A stretch of 64,000 nucleotides of DNA, taken from positions 2,903,329 through 2,967,328 of the forward strand of contig NZ_CP031320.1 in the NCBI RefSeq assembly GCF_003355155.1, in the 5' to 3' direction. The translations under genes were made by a program, and so were the position numbers. Below the pieces are notes generated by a model. The model did not search any database. It was given only the letters and a program-made list of their open reading frames with translations, and had not been told where the DNA came from. Source of the DNA: Streptomyces armeniacus. GTDB lineage: Bacteria > Actinomycetota > Actinomycetes > Streptomycetales > Streptomycetaceae. Below are positions 16,095 through 25,136 of the stretch, piece after piece (the first letter of the stretch is position 1; every line of letters begins with the position of its first letter).

Positions 16095-18221
16095 GTGACC
16101 GCCGAGACGTCCGTGCCGTCGTCCACCGCCCTGCTGTCCGGAGCAGACCGGGACGGCGGCTCCAACTACACCGCTCGGCACCTGCTGGTCCTCGAGGGAC
16201 TCGAGGCGGTGCGGAAGCGCCCGGGCATGTACATCGGCTCGACCGACAGCCGTGGCCTGCTGCACTGCCTCTGGGAGATCATCGACAACGCCGTCGACGA
16301 AGCCCTCGGCGGCCACTGCGACCGCATCGACGTGACCCTGCACGAGGACGGCTCGGTCGAGGTCCGCGACAACGGGCGCGGCATCCCCGTCGACGTCGAG
16401 CCCAAGACGGGGCTGTCCGGCATCGAGGTCGTGATGACCAAGCTGCACGCGGGCGGGAAGTTCGGCGGCGGCTCGTACGCCGCCTCCGGCGGTCTGCACG
16501 GCGTCGGCGCCTCCGTGGTCAACGCGCTGTCCTCGCGGCTCGACGTCGAGGTGGACCGGAACAGCCGTACGCACGCCATCAGCTTCCGGCGCGGCGTCCC
16601 CGGCATCTTCACGGAGTCCGGCCCGGACGCGCCGTTCGACCCGTCCAGCGGGCTCCTCAAGGGCAAGAAGGTGCCGAAGAACCGCACCGGCACCCGCGTC
16701 CGGTACTGGGCGGACCGGCAGATCTTCCTCAAGGACGCCCGCCTCTCGCTGGAGACGCTGCACGCGCGGGCCCGCCAGACCGCGTTCCTGGTGCCGGGGC
16801 TGACCCTCGTCGTACGGGACGAGCGCGGCCTGGAGGGCGCCCCGGTGTCCGAGGAGGTCTTCCGCTACGACGGCGGTATCAGCGAGTTCTGCGAGTACCT
16901 GGCGCCGGACAAGCCGGCGTGCGACGTGCTGCGGCTGCAGGGCTCGGGCACGTTCAAGGAGACCGTGCCGGTGCTGGACGACCGCGGCCACATGATCCCG
17001 ACCGAGGTGCAGCGCGAGCTGACGGTCGACATCGCGCTGCGCTGGGGGACCGGTTACGACACCACCGTGCGGTCGTTCGTCAACATCATCGCCACCCCGA
17101 AGGGCGGCACCCACGTGTCCGGCTTCGAGCGCTCGCTGACCAGGACCGTGAACGAGGTGCTGCGTTCGTCGAAGATGCTGCGCGTGGCCGAGGACGACAT
17201 CGCGAAGGACGACGCCACGGAGGGCCTGACGGCGGTGGTGACCGTACGCCTCGCGGAGCCGCAGTTCGAGGGGCAGACCAAGGAGGTGCTGGGCACCTCG
17301 GCCGCGTCGCGGATCGTGGCGCAGGTGGTCGGCAAGGAGCTCAAGGCGTTCCTGACGTCCACGAAGCGGGACGCGAAGCAGCAGGCGCGTTCGGTGCTGG
17401 ACAAGGTCGTCGCCGCGGCCCGTACGAGGATCGCGGCGCGGCAGCACAAGGAGGCGCAGCGGCGCAAGACCGCGCTGGAGTCCTCCGCGCTGCCCGCGAA
17501 GCTCGCTGACTGCCGCAGCGACGAGGTGGACCGTACGGAGCTGTTCATCGTGGAGGGCGACTCGGCGCTGGGCACCGCGAAGGTCGCGCGGAACTCGGAG
17601 TTCCAGGCGCTGCTGCCGATCCGCGGCAAGATCCTCAACGTTCAGAAGTCCTCCGTCTCGGACATGCTCAAGAACGCCGAGTGCGGCTCGATCATCCAGG
17701 TCATAGGAGCCGGTTCCGGGCGGACCTTCGACATCGACCAGGCCCGCTACGGCAAGGTGATCTTCCTCGCCGACGCGGACGTCGACGGCGCGCACATCCG
17801 CTGCCTGCTGCTCACGCTCTTCCAGCGCTACATGCGTCCGATGGTCGAGCAGGGCCGGGTGTTCTCGGCGGTGCCGCCGCTGCACCGCGTGGAGCTGACG
17901 CATCCGAAGAAGGGCCAGGACAAGTACGTCTACACGTACTCCGACAACGAGCTGCGCCAGACCCTGCTGGAGCTGGAACGCACCGGTGTCCGCTACAAGG
18001 ACTCCATCCAGCGCTACAAGGGCCTCGGCGAGATGGACGCCGACCAGCTCGCGGAGACCACCATGGACCCGCGGCACCGCACCCTGCGGCGGATCAACAT
18101 CAGTGATCTGGAGGCCGCGGAGGAGGCGTTCAGCCTGCTGATGGGGAACGATGTCGCGCCGCGGCGGGAGTTCATCACCGGCTCGGCGGCGACGCTGGAC
18201 CGGTCCCGTATCGACGTCTGA
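16095..18221 (+). CDS. parE: DNA topoisomerase IV subunit B
   Basis: This 708-aa protein supplies the ATPase and Toprim domains of the type IIA topoisomerase that decatenates sister chromosomes. The GHKL ATPase shows EIIDNAVDEAL (the catalytic Glu), DNGRGIPVD and GGLHGVGASVVNALS; the transducer domain follows; the Toprim part has LFIVEGDSALG and DADVDGAHI with its acidic metal site; the C-terminus has YKGLGEMDADQL. The GTG start at 16095 has GAGGAGCG upstream. A second type IIA A-subunit gene (parC) lies 16 kb away on the other strand; gyrB/gyrA of Streptomyces are normally beside dnaA, so this pair is topo IV. Confidence 0.95.
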   Translation: MTAETSVPSSTALLSGADRDGGSNYTARHLLVLEGLEAVRKRPGMYIGSTDSRGLLHCLWEIIDNAVDEALGGHCDRIDVTLHEDGSVEVRDNGRGIPVDVEPKTGLSGIEVVMTKLHAGGKFGGGSYAASGGLHGVGASVVNALSSRLDVEVDRNSRTHAISFRRGVPGIFTESGPDAPFDPSSGLLKGKKVPKNRTGTRVRYWADRQIFLKDARLSLETLHARARQTAFLVPGLTLVVRDERGLEGAPVSEEVFRYDGGISEFCEYLAPDKPACDVLRLQGSGTFKETVPVLDDRGHMIPTEVQRELTVDIALRWGTGYDTTVRSFVNIIATPKGGTHVSGFERSLTRTVNEVLRSSKMLRVAEDDIAKDDATEGLTAVVTVRLAEPQFEGQTKEVLGTSAASRIVAQVVGKELKAFLTSTKRDAKQQARSVLDKVVAAARTRIAARQHKEAQRRKTALESSALPAKLADCRSDEVDRTELFIVEGDSALGTAKVARNSEFQALLPIRGKILNVQKSSVSDMLKNAECGSIIQVIGAGSGRTFDIDQARYGKVIFLADADVDGAHIRCLLLTLFQRYMRPMVEQGRVFSAVPPLHRVELTHPKKGQDKYVYTYSDNELRQTLLELERTGVRYKDSIQRYKGLGEMDADQLAETTMDPRHRTLRRINISDLEAAEEAFSLLMGNDVAPRREFITGSAATLDRSRIDV

Positions 18222-18241
18222 GCTCCACCCGCGGGTGGAGC
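18222..18241 (+). terminator. Perfect palindromic hairpin after parE
   Basis: GCTCCACCCG followed by its exact reverse complement begins at the base after the parE stop codon. It can form a stem of 8-9 bp with a tight loop and is a likely terminator or 3'-end stabiliser. Confidence 0.65.
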
Positions 18242-18364
18242 CGCGCTCCGGTGCGCCCCGGCGGAATCCACCCGCGGCCCCACCCTGGAGCCGATCCGCC
18301 GGCGTGCCGTGCTCCGTAGCGTCGAGGGCGTTCGGAAGTCCCTCGGCCGACGGAGGCGGGTGTC

Positions 18365-19003
18365 ATGGGTGGTGTGCCTGACGGTGTGGTGATCGCCGGG
18401 ATCATCGTGGTCGTACTGGTCGCGCAGCTGCGTCCGCAGCGCGTGGCCACGGAGGCGCGGGCGTGGTGGGTGCTGCCCGCGGTGCTCGTGGTGGCGACGG
18501 TGAGCGATGGCGGGCTGGTCGATCCGCGGCACCGTACGGTGTCCGTCTTCCTGCTGGCCGCCTCGGTGCTGGCCGGTGCCGCGACCGGGATGGCGTGGGC
18601 GTGGACGACGCGGGTGTGGGAGGACGACAGTGGTGCGTACTGGGCCCAGGGCCGGCTGACCACGCTCGGTGTCTGGGCCGGCGCCCTGCTGGTACGCGGG
18701 GCGCTGCACGGGCTGGCGCTGCTCGCCGGCGTGCACCAGGGGAGCGCGGCGACCACGCTGGCACTCGCGGCGGCGCTGCTCACGCGCAGTGCCGTGGTGG
18801 TGCTGCGTACGGACGGGCCCGGCGCGCTCGTACGGGCGGTGCACGAGGACGCGCACGACTGCGGGCACGGTGGCGGCTGCGGGCACGGCCCGGACCGGGA
18901 CCGGGACCTGTACGGGCACGCCGCGGGACATGCCGCAGGTCACCCCGCAGGTCACCCCGCAGGTCACGGCGGCGTACACGGGAAGGGGCGCACGACCCGG
19001 TGA
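18365..19003 (+). CDS. Integral membrane protein with histidine-rich C-terminal repeats
   Basis: This 212-aa protein has about five hydrophobic helices in the first ~155 residues (for example GVVIAGIIVVVLVAQL, VFLLAASVLAGAATGMAWAW), a pattern like DUF1453-type proteins. After residue ~155 comes HEDAHDCGHGGGCGHGP and then repeats of AGH (AGHAAGHPAGHPAGH), a candidate metal-binding tail. It is the first gene of an operon: its TGA overlaps the GTG of the kinase gene. A role in sensing for the downstream two-component system is plausible because of this coupling, but is inference. The repeat is also a DNA-level tandem repeat, so its length may vary between strains. Confidence 0.85.
   Translation: MGGVPDGVVIAGIIVVVLVAQLRPQRVATEARAWWVLPAVLVVATVSDGGLVDPRHRTVSVFLLAASVLAGAATGMAWAWTTRVWEDDSGAYWAQGRLTTLGVWAGALLVRGALHGLALLAGVHQGSAATTLALAAALLTRSAVVVLRTDGPGALVRAVHEDAHDCGHGGGCGHGPDRDRDLYGHAAGHAAGHPAGHPAGHGGVHGKGRTTR
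18935..18967 (+). repeat. 12-bp tandem repeat encoding AGHP units
   Basis: GCAGGTCACCCC occurs at 18935 and 18947, with a 9-base partial copy at 18959. It is in frame, encoding the AGHP repeats of the membrane protein. Confidence 0.85.
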
Positions 19004-20172
19004 ACCGATGGCTGGCATGGCCCCTGCGTGAGGCCCTGTCCGGCGAGGGCGTGCCCCGCGCGCGCCGCGTACTCGACGGGCTGGCCTGGACAGGACTGGG
19101 CGCGTGGCTTGTCTGGCGGGCCGTGCGGGAGGGGTCGTTCGGCGGCTGGGGCCTGGCGGCCCTGACCGCCGGCGCCGTCTGCGTGGCCGCCGCGATGGCG
19201 GGCTTCCACGTCGCGACCGTACGGCACCGGCTGCTGCCCGCGCTCGGCCTGCTGCTGGTGATCTCCGCGGCCGGTGCGGGCGTGCTGGCGGCCGGGGCCG
19301 AGACCCCCGGGCTGGCGCTGTGGATCGTGGCCGCGGGGCTGGCGATGCGGCGGCTGCCGTTCGCCGCCGCGCTGCCCGCGGCCGTACTGCCGCTGGGCGG
19401 CTACGCGCTCAGCGGGCGGGGCGAGTTGACGGAGTCGGCGGTGATCCTCGCCATCACGCTGCTGTCCGGCTACACGATCCGGCTGGACGCGGAGGCGCGC
19501 GGCACCGGCTTCCGGCTGCTGGCGCAGGAGCGCGCCGCGCGTACGGCGGAGGCCGAGTCGGCCGCGCTGGCCGAACGGGCGCGCATCGCACGGGAGATCC
19601 ACGACATCCTGGCGCACAGTCTGAGCGCCCAGCTGGTGCACCTGGAGGCCGCGCGGCTGCTGATCGAGCGCGGCGGGGAGCCGGACGCGGTGCTCGAACG
19701 CGTCGTGGTCGCCCGGGGGATGGCCCGTGAGGGCCTTGCGGAGACCCGTCAGGCGCTCTCCGCGCTGCGCGGCGAGATGGTCCCCGTGGAGGACTTCCTG
19801 CGGACGGTGGCGGCCACTGAGGGCGCCGCTCTGGAGGTGACGGGGGAGTCGCGCGCGCTGCCCGCCGAGGCCGGGCTGGCGGTGCGCAGGGTGGTGCAGG
19901 AGGCGCTCACGAACGCGCGCAAGCACGCCCCGGGCGCGCGGGTGTCCGTACGGCTGGACTACCTCGACGGGGACGAGGGGGACGAGGTGGCCCTCGAGGT
20001 ACGGGACTCGGGCGGCGGCCCGGCGCCGGGCGAGCTGGCGGCGACCGGCGCCGGGTACGGTCTGGTGGGGATGCGGGAGCGCGCCGAACTGCTCGGCGGC
20101 ACGCTGGAGTCGGGCCCGTACGAAGGCCCGGACGGGAGGGGCTTCGCGGTGCGGCTGAGGGTGCCCGTATGA
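19000..20172 (+). CDS. NarL-type sensor histidine kinase
   Basis: This 390-aa protein starts at the GTG at 19000, overlapping the upstream stop. The first ~160 residues form about five membrane segments with no large extracellular loop, so the stimulus is likely membrane-borne or intracellular. The HisKA_3 dimerisation helix carries the phosphorylated His in AREIHDILAHSL (about residue 205). The HATPase domain has VVQEALTNARKHA (N box), EVRDSGGG and GYGLVGMRERAELLGGTLE (G2 box). The partner is the response regulator that follows, with a 4-bp ATGA overlap. The signal and targets are unknown. Confidence 0.93.
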   Translation: MNRWLAWPLREALSGEGVPRARRVLDGLAWTGLGAWLVWRAVREGSFGGWGLAALTAGAVCVAAAMAGFHVATVRHRLLPALGLLLVISAAGAGVLAAGAETPGLALWIVAAGLAMRRLPFAAALPAAVLPLGGYALSGRGELTESAVILAITLLSGYTIRLDAEARGTGFRLLAQERAARTAEAESAALAERARIAREIHDILAHSLSAQLVHLEAARLLIERGGEPDAVLERVVVARGMAREGLAETRQALSALRGEMVPVEDFLRTVAATEGAALEVTGESRALPAEAGLAVRRVVQEALTNARKHAPGARVSVRLDYLDGDEGDEVALEVRDSGGGPAPGELAATGAGYGLVGMRERAELLGGTLESGPYEGPDGRGFAVRLRVPV

Positions 20173-20879
20173 CCGGGCGGACGGAACGTACGGGCCCGGC
20201 GCGGGTGCTGGTCGCAGAGGACCAGACCGTGGTGCGTGAGGGGCTGGTGATGATGCTGGGGCTGCTGCCCGGCATCGAGGTCGTCGGGTCGGCGGCGGAC
20301 GGCGAGGAGGCCGTACGGCTCGTCGGTGAACTCGCCCCGGACGTGGTGCTGATGGACCTGCGGATGCCGCGCTGCGACGGGGTGGAGGCGACGCGGCACG
20401 TGCGTACGGAGCATCCCGGGACGCAGGTCGTGGTGCTCACCACGTACGACGATGACGACTCGCTCTTCCCCGCGCTGCGGGCCGGCGCGCGCGGCTATCT
20501 GACGAAGGACGCCGACGCGGACGCGATCGTACGGGCTGTCGGCGCCGTGCTGTCCGGCGAGGCCGGGCTCGCGGCCTCCGTGCAGGCGCGGCTGCTGGAC
20601 CGGCTGGCTGGCGGGGCGCCGCGGGAGGAGGCGCGGAGCGAGGATGCGGGGGGCGCGCGGCAGGGGCAACGCGCCGGGCATCCGGACGGGTTGACGGAAC
20701 GCGAGGCGGAGGTGCTCACGCTCGTCGCGGAAGGGCTGAGCAACCAGGAGGTCGCCCGCGCGCTGCACATCAGCACCGCGACCGTGAAGACGCACATCAA
20801 CAACCTCTTCGCCAAGACCGGGGTGCGGGACAGGGCGCAGGCGGTGCGGTACGCGTACCGGCACGGCATTGTCACCTGA
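20169..20879 (+). CDS. NarL/LuxR-type response regulator
   Basis: This 236-aa protein overlaps the kinase gene by ATGA. The receiver domain (~10-125) shows the acidic pair in VAEDQT, the phosphorylated Asp in VVLMDLRMPRCDG, the switch Thr in VVVLTTYDDDD and Lys in YLTKDAD. A short Ala/Gly/Arg linker precedes the LuxR helix-turn-helix (~175-230; LTEREAEVLTLVAEGLSNQEVA, then STATVKTHINNLF). It is certainly the output of the upstream kinase. No obvious downstream target operon is attached, although the DUF485/symporter pair follows 60 bp later on the same strand and may be one. Confidence 0.94.
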   Translation: MTGRTERTGPARVLVAEDQTVVREGLVMMLGLLPGIEVVGSAADGEEAVRLVGELAPDVVLMDLRMPRCDGVEATRHVRTEHPGTQVVVLTTYDDDDSLFPALRAGARGYLTKDADADAIVRAVGAVLSGEAGLAASVQARLLDRLAGGAPREEARSEDAGGARQGQRAGHPDGLTEREAEVLTLVAEGLSNQEVARALHISTATVKTHINNLFAKTGVRDRAQAVRYAYRHGIVT

Positions 20880-20939
20880 ACGAGTGGTGCGGGCCGTATT
20901 GCCCCCTCTGCGCTCCTGTGTCCGTGTCCATCCTTGGAC

Positions 20940-21563
20940 ATGCCCATCGACGATCCCTGGCACGACGATCTCGCCTCCGGCCGGGCGGAGGAACCCCGGC
21001 CGGCCGCCGTATCCGGTGCGCCCGCGCCCGGCCCGACCGGCCCGCCCGGCGCTCGGCGTGCGGACGGCTGCAGGAACGATCCACCGGAGCGCGGCCCCGA
21101 GGCGACCGCCGCCGTCTACCTCACCGTGCAGCGCAGCGCCGCCTTCCAGCGCGTACGCGGGCGCTACCGGCGCTTCGTGCTGCCCGCCACGGTGGCGTTC
21201 CTCGGCTGGTACCTCGCCTACGTCGTCGTGGCGACCGCCGCCCCCGGCCTGATGGCCCGCCCGGTGGCCGGGGTGCTGAACGTGGGGATGGTCGCGGGCC
21301 TCGCGCAGTTCGCCACCACGTTCCTGCTCACGTGGGCGTACGTGCGGCACGCCCGGCGGCACCGCGACCGGGCCGCGCTCGAACTGCGCTGGGAGACCCA
21401 GGACATGACGCGCGGCGCCGCGGCGGCCCCGGTCGCGGGAGCCGCACCGGGGGCGTCCACGGCCGCGGAGGATGCCGTTCCGGAGCACGCCGCCCCCGAG
21501 CACCCGGCCCCCGAGCACGCCGCCCCGCAGGACGCCGTACGGGAGCGGGAGTCCGTCCGTTGA
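20940..21563 (+). CDS. DUF485 membrane protein with repetitive tail
   Basis: This 207-aa protein uses the ATG at 20940 (a TTG at 20934 is in frame). After a ~60-residue disordered Pro/Ala region, the DUF485 core has two membrane helices (FVLPATVAFLGWYLAYVVV and a second near GVLNVGMVAGLAQFATTFLLTWAYV). DUF485 proteins are routinely encoded just before acetate/cation symporters, as here, where the stop overlaps the TTG start of the symporter. The last 50 residues include repeats of PEHAA/PEHPA. It is probably an accessory or stabilising subunit of the symporter. Confidence 0.9.
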   Translation: MPIDDPWHDDLASGRAEEPRPAAVSGAPAPGPTGPPGARRADGCRNDPPERGPEATAAVYLTVQRSAAFQRVRGRYRRFVLPATVAFLGWYLAYVVVATAAPGLMARPVAGVLNVGMVAGLAQFATTFLLTWAYVRHARRHRDRAALELRWETQDMTRGAAAAPVAGAAPGASTAAEDAVPEHAAPEHPAPEHAAPQDAVRERESVR

Positions 21564-23152
21564 ACGGCAGCGGCAGCCACCAGACCCTCACGCTGCTCCT
21601 GTTCGCCGCGGTCGTCGCCGCCACGCTGGCCATCACGCGCTGGGCCGCGTCCCGGCGGCAGGGCTCCTCCGTGGAGTTCTACGCGGGCGGGCGGCTGTTC
21701 TCGCCCGTGGAGAACGGGTTCGCCCTCGCCGGCGACTACATGTCCGCGGCGTCCTTCCTCGGCATCTCCGGCCTCATCGCGCTGTACGGCTACGACGGAA
21801 TGCTCTATTCCGTCGGCTTCCTCGTCGCCTGGCTCGTCGTCCTCCTGCTCGTCGCCGAACTCGTGCGCAACTGCGGCCGTTTCACCCTCGCCGACGTCGT
21901 CGCCGCGCGCATGCGCGAGCGGCCCGTACGGATCGCCGCGGGCGCCTCGTCCGTCACCGTCTCGGTGCTCTATCTCGTCGCGCAGATGGTCGGCGCGGGC
22001 ACCCTCGTGGCGATGCTGTCCGTCGGTACGGGCGGTGCGGCGCGCAGCGTGGCGGTGATCGTGGTCGGCGTCCTCATGGTGGTCTGCGTCGCGTGCGGCG
22101 GGATGCGGGCGACGACGTGGATCCAGATCGTCAAGGCCGCGCTGCTGATGTGCTGCGCCGTGACCCTCACCGTGCTGGTGCTGGTGCGGTACTCGGGCGA
22201 TCCCGGCGCGCTGCTCACCGGCGCCGCCGAACGCAGCGGCCACGGCCGCGACTTCCTCGCGCCCGGCCTCCGCTACGGCGGCGACTGGACCGCGCGGCTC
22301 GACTTCATCAGCCTGGGCGTCGCGCTCGTGCTGGGGACCGCGGGGCTGCCGCACATCCTGGCGCGCTTCTACACCGTGCCCACCGCGCCGGCCGCCCGGC
22401 GGTCCGTCGTCTGGTCCATCGGGCTGATCGGCGGCTTCTACCTCATGACCATCGTGCTCGGCTTCGGCGCCGCCGCGCTGGTCGGCCCGGACGCCGTACG
22501 CGGCTCCAACTCGGCGGGCAACACGGCGGTTCCGCTGCTCGCCGAGGAGCTGGGCGGAGGCGCCGGCTCCGCGGGCGGCTCGGCACTGCTCGCGGTCGTG
22601 GCGGCGGTCGCGTTCGCAACGATCCTGGCAGTTGTCGCCGGTGTCACGCTGGCCTCCTCGGCCGCCGTGTCGCACGACCTGTACGCATCGCTGAGCAAGC
22701 GGCGCGTCCGCGGCGAGGTCGCGGTCGGCCGCGCGGCGGCCGTCGGCACCGGCGCGGTCGCCATCGGGCTGGCGCTCCCGGCACAGAACCTCAACGTCGC
22801 GTTCCTGGTCGGGCTGGCCTTCGCTGTCGCCGCGTCCGCCAACCTGCCGGTCCTGCTGTACTCGCTGTTCTGGCGCCGCTTCACCACCAGGGGCGCCGTC
22901 TGGTCGGTGTACGGCGGGCTGGTGCCGGCCGTGCTGCTGGTCGTCCTCTCGCCGGTGGTGTCGGGCGGCGGGCGGTCGCTGTTCCCCGGCGTGGACTTCG
23001 CGGTGTTTCCACTCGAGAACCCCGGACTGGTCTCCATCCCGCTCGGATTCCTCGCGGGCTGGCTCGGCACGGTCACCTCGCGCGAACCGGCCGACCCGGC
23101 GCGGCACGCGGAGACGGAGGTACGGGCGCTCACGGGCGCGGGCGCGGCGTAG
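21560..23152 (+). CDS. Sodium:solute symporter, ActP-like (acetate/monocarboxylate uptake)
   Basis: This 530-aa protein has about 13-14 membrane helices. The signature EFYAGGRLFSPVENGFALAGDYMSAASFLGISG (residues ~34-66) is typical of ActP/MctC carriers in the SSS family, and GLPHILARFYTVPTAPAARRSV marks the central domain. The start is probably the TTG at 21560, overlapping the DUF485 stop (TTGA); no better codon is close by. Coupling with DUF485 supports uptake of acetate or another small carboxylate with Na+ or H+. It converges, with only 20 bp between stops, on a sensor-kinase gene of the carboxylate-sensing type. Confidence 0.93.
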   Translation: MNGSGSHQTLTLLLFAAVVAATLAITRWAASRRQGSSVEFYAGGRLFSPVENGFALAGDYMSAASFLGISGLIALYGYDGMLYSVGFLVAWLVVLLLVAELVRNCGRFTLADVVAARMRERPVRIAAGASSVTVSVLYLVAQMVGAGTLVAMLSVGTGGAARSVAVIVVGVLMVVCVACGGMRATTWIQIVKAALLMCCAVTLTVLVLVRYSGDPGALLTGAAERSGHGRDFLAPGLRYGGDWTARLDFISLGVALVLGTAGLPHILARFYTVPTAPAARRSVVWSIGLIGGFYLMTIVLGFGAAALVGPDAVRGSNSAGNTAVPLLAEELGGGAGSAGGSALLAVVAAVAFATILAVVAGVTLASSAAVSHDLYASLSKRRVRGEVAVGRAAAVGTGAVAIGLALPAQNLNVAFLVGLAFAVAASANLPVLLYSLFWRRFTTRGAVWSVYGGLVPAVLLVVLSPVVSGGGRSLFPGVDFAVFPLENPGLVSIPLGFLAGWLGTVTSREPADPARHAETEVRALTGAGAA

Positions 23153-23172
23153 CCCGGCCGTACGGCCACGGG

Positions 23173-24993
23173 TCAAGGCGCGGGGGAAGCCGTACGGGAG
23201 GGGGCGTCCGCCCGGTCCGGCCCGTCGGCACCGTCCGCCGCGCCGTCCTCGGCCGGATCAGGACGGAGCGCGTCCGGCAGTACGACCGTGAACTCGGCGC
23301 CGCCGCCCGCCCCTTCGCCGACCCGCGCGCTGCCCCCGTGCCGCTCCGCAAGCCGCCGTACGAGCGCCAGCCCGAGGCCGCGCTTGCCGTGCGCGGGCGG
23401 CGGTTTGGTGGACCAGCCCTCGGCGAAGACGAGTTCGCGCTGCTCGTACGGGATGCCGGGCCCGCTGTCGCACACCCGCAGCCGCAGGCCGGTGCCGTCC
23501 GCGGAGGCGCCCGTACGGTCCGCGCCGTCCGCGCCCCCGGCGTGCTGCATGTCCCCGGTGTCCCCAGTGCCCTCCGTACCCTCCGCGCCGTCCGTGGCCT
23601 CCAGGGGCCGCAGCTCCAGCTCCACCCGTGCGTCCTGCGAACCGGCCGCCGCGTCCAGGGCGTTGTCGACGAGGTTGCCGACCATCGTGACCAGTTCGCG
23701 CGGGTCGACCAGCCGGTCCGGCAGCAGCGTGCCCGGGGCGACGGTCAGCGCGACGCCCCGCTCCGCGGCCACGGTCGCCTTGCCCACCAGGAGCGCGGCG
23801 AGGAGCGGGTCGCGTACCCGGCCGGTGATCTGCTCCGCGGTGGCGCGGTGCACGCCGACGGCGTCGGATACGTAGTCCACGGCGTCCTCGTACAGCCCGA
23901 GTTCGAGGAGGCCGAGCAGGACGTGCAGCCGGTTGGCGTGCTCGTGGTCCTGCGCGCGGAGGGCGTCGATCAGGCCGTGGGAGCTGTCCAGTTCGCGGCC
24001 CAGCAACTCCAGCTCGGTGCGGTCGCGGAGAGTGGCGACGGCACCGCCGTCGTCCGTGGGCATGCGGTTGGCGACCAGCACCCGGCTGCCGCGTACGGTC
24101 AGCAGATCCGCGCCGGTGACCCGGCCCGCGAGTACCTCGGTCGTACGGCCAGGGCCGAGGGCGTCCTCCAGTGGGCGGCCGGTGTCCTCCGGGCGGAGTT
24201 CGAGGAGGCGCTGGGCCTCGTCGTTGATCAGGCGGATGCGTTCCTTCCGGTCGAGCGCGACCACGCCCTCGCGGATGCCGTGCAGCATGGCCTCGCGCTC
24301 GGACAGCAGCGCGGAGATGTCGGAGAAGGCCAGGTCGTGCGTCTGCTTCTGGAGTCTCCGCGACACCACCAGCGCGGCCAGCGCACCGACTCCCAGCGCG
24401 CCCCCCGCGTACGCCAGCAGCTCGGGTACGGCGGCCAGAAGCTTGTCGTGCACGCTGTCGTAGCCGATGCCGACCGAGACGGCGCCGACCACCCGGCCGT
24501 GCTCGTCGCGCAGCGGAACCTTGCCGCGCGCGGATCGGCCCAGGGTGCCGACGTCGATGTGCCGCACCTCCCGTCCGGCCAGGGCCGGGCCGGGGTCGGT
24601 GGAGACGCGCTGCCCGATGCGGGCGGCGGTGGGGTGCGACCAGCGGATGCCGCGGGTGTCCAGCACGACCACGTAGCTCGCCCCGGACGCGTTCCGCACG
24701 CGCTGGGCGCGCTGCTGCACGGGGCCGTCCGGATCGGGTCCGGTGCCCGAGTCGAGGAGGTCGGCCAGGCCGGGCTGGACGGCGGTGGACTGCGCGATGG
24801 CCAGCGCGCGCTGGGTCGCCCGGTTGTCGAACTCGGCACTGAGCGGCGCCAGGAACAACCCGGTGGCGAGCGCGGTCACGCCGGTGGCGATGGCCAGCTG
24901 CATGAGCAGCACCTGCGAGAAGACCCGCTTCGGCCAGCCGAGGCGGAGGCGGGGGCGGCGCCGGGGCCGGGTCCGTATGTCCGTTCCGTTCAC
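23173..24993 (-). CDS. CitA/DcuS-type sensor histidine kinase, no adjacent response regulator
   Basis: This 606-aa protein has helix 1 at ~27-50 (VFSQVLLMQLAIATGVTALATGLFL), an extracytoplasmic PAS-like CHASE/sCache domain (VVVLDTRGIRWSHPTAARIG, VPLRDEHGRVVGAVSVGI), helix 2 at ~190-210, a cytoplasmic PAS domain, then a SpoOB_a/HPK7-type phosphoacceptor with His in QDHEHANRLHVLLGLLEL, and a HATPase with NLVDNALDAAA and DSGPGIP. Such kinases sense citrate or C4-dicarboxylates. A ~38-residue low-complexity Gly/Asp/Thr insert interrupts the ATP-binding domain before DSGPGIP. The usual DcuR/CitB-type regulator gene is absent on both sides. Confidence 0.92.
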   Translation of the reverse strand: MNGTDIRTRPRRRPRLRLGWPKRVFSQVLLMQLAIATGVTALATGLFLAPLSAEFDNRATQRALAIAQSTAVQPGLADLLDSGTGPDPDGPVQQRAQRVRNASGASYVVVLDTRGIRWSHPTAARIGQRVSTDPGPALAGREVRHIDVGTLGRSARGKVPLRDEHGRVVGAVSVGIGYDSVHDKLLAAVPELLAYAGGALGVGALAALVVSRRLQKQTHDLAFSDISALLSEREAMLHGIREGVVALDRKERIRLINDEAQRLLELRPEDTGRPLEDALGPGRTTEVLAGRVTGADLLTVRGSRVLVANRMPTDDGGAVATLRDRTELELLGRELDSSHGLIDALRAQDHEHANRLHVLLGLLELGLYEDAVDYVSDAVGVHRATAEQITGRVRDPLLAALLVGKATVAAERGVALTVAPGTLLPDRLVDPRELVTMVGNLVDNALDAAAGSQDARVELELRPLEATDGAEGTEGTGDTGDMQHAGGADGADRTGASADGTGLRLRVCDSGPGIPYEQRELVFAEGWSTKPPPAHGKRGLGLALVRRLAERHGGSARVGEGAGGGAEFTVVLPDALRPDPAEDGAADGADGPDRADAPSRTASPAP

Positions 24994-25103
24994 AGGCGGA
25001 CGGTAGCCCGTACGGGCGCCGGCGTGGGGGCTCGTACGCCGCGGGTGGGGTGTTCCTACGGTACGGGTGCGGACGATCCCGCTGGTCCCGGGCTTTTCCG
25101 TAA

Positions 25104-25136
25104 GCAGCTTGCGTGTCTTGCGCTAATCTTGCGTGT
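25104..25136 (+). promoter_or_regulatory. Direct CTTGCG repeats at the LacI-gene promoter
   Basis: CTTGCG occurs at 25108, 25117 and 25128, ending at the base before the ATG. The 8-mer GCAGCTTG at 25104-25111 recurs upstream of the binding-protein gene (26238-26245). These are candidate sites of the LacI-family regulator acting on its own gene. Confidence 0.5.

Noticed and set aside
15837..18077. Long open frame antisense to parE (746 codons)
   Set aside because: It is a mirror of the GC-rich parE codons, Arg/Leu/Val/His-rich with no domain and no ribosome site. parE has clear motifs.
18935..18967. Possible CRISPR-like array
   Set aside because: The repeat units are contiguous, 12 bp, in frame and without spacers, so this is a coding tandem repeat. 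No CRISPR array or cas gene is present in the window.
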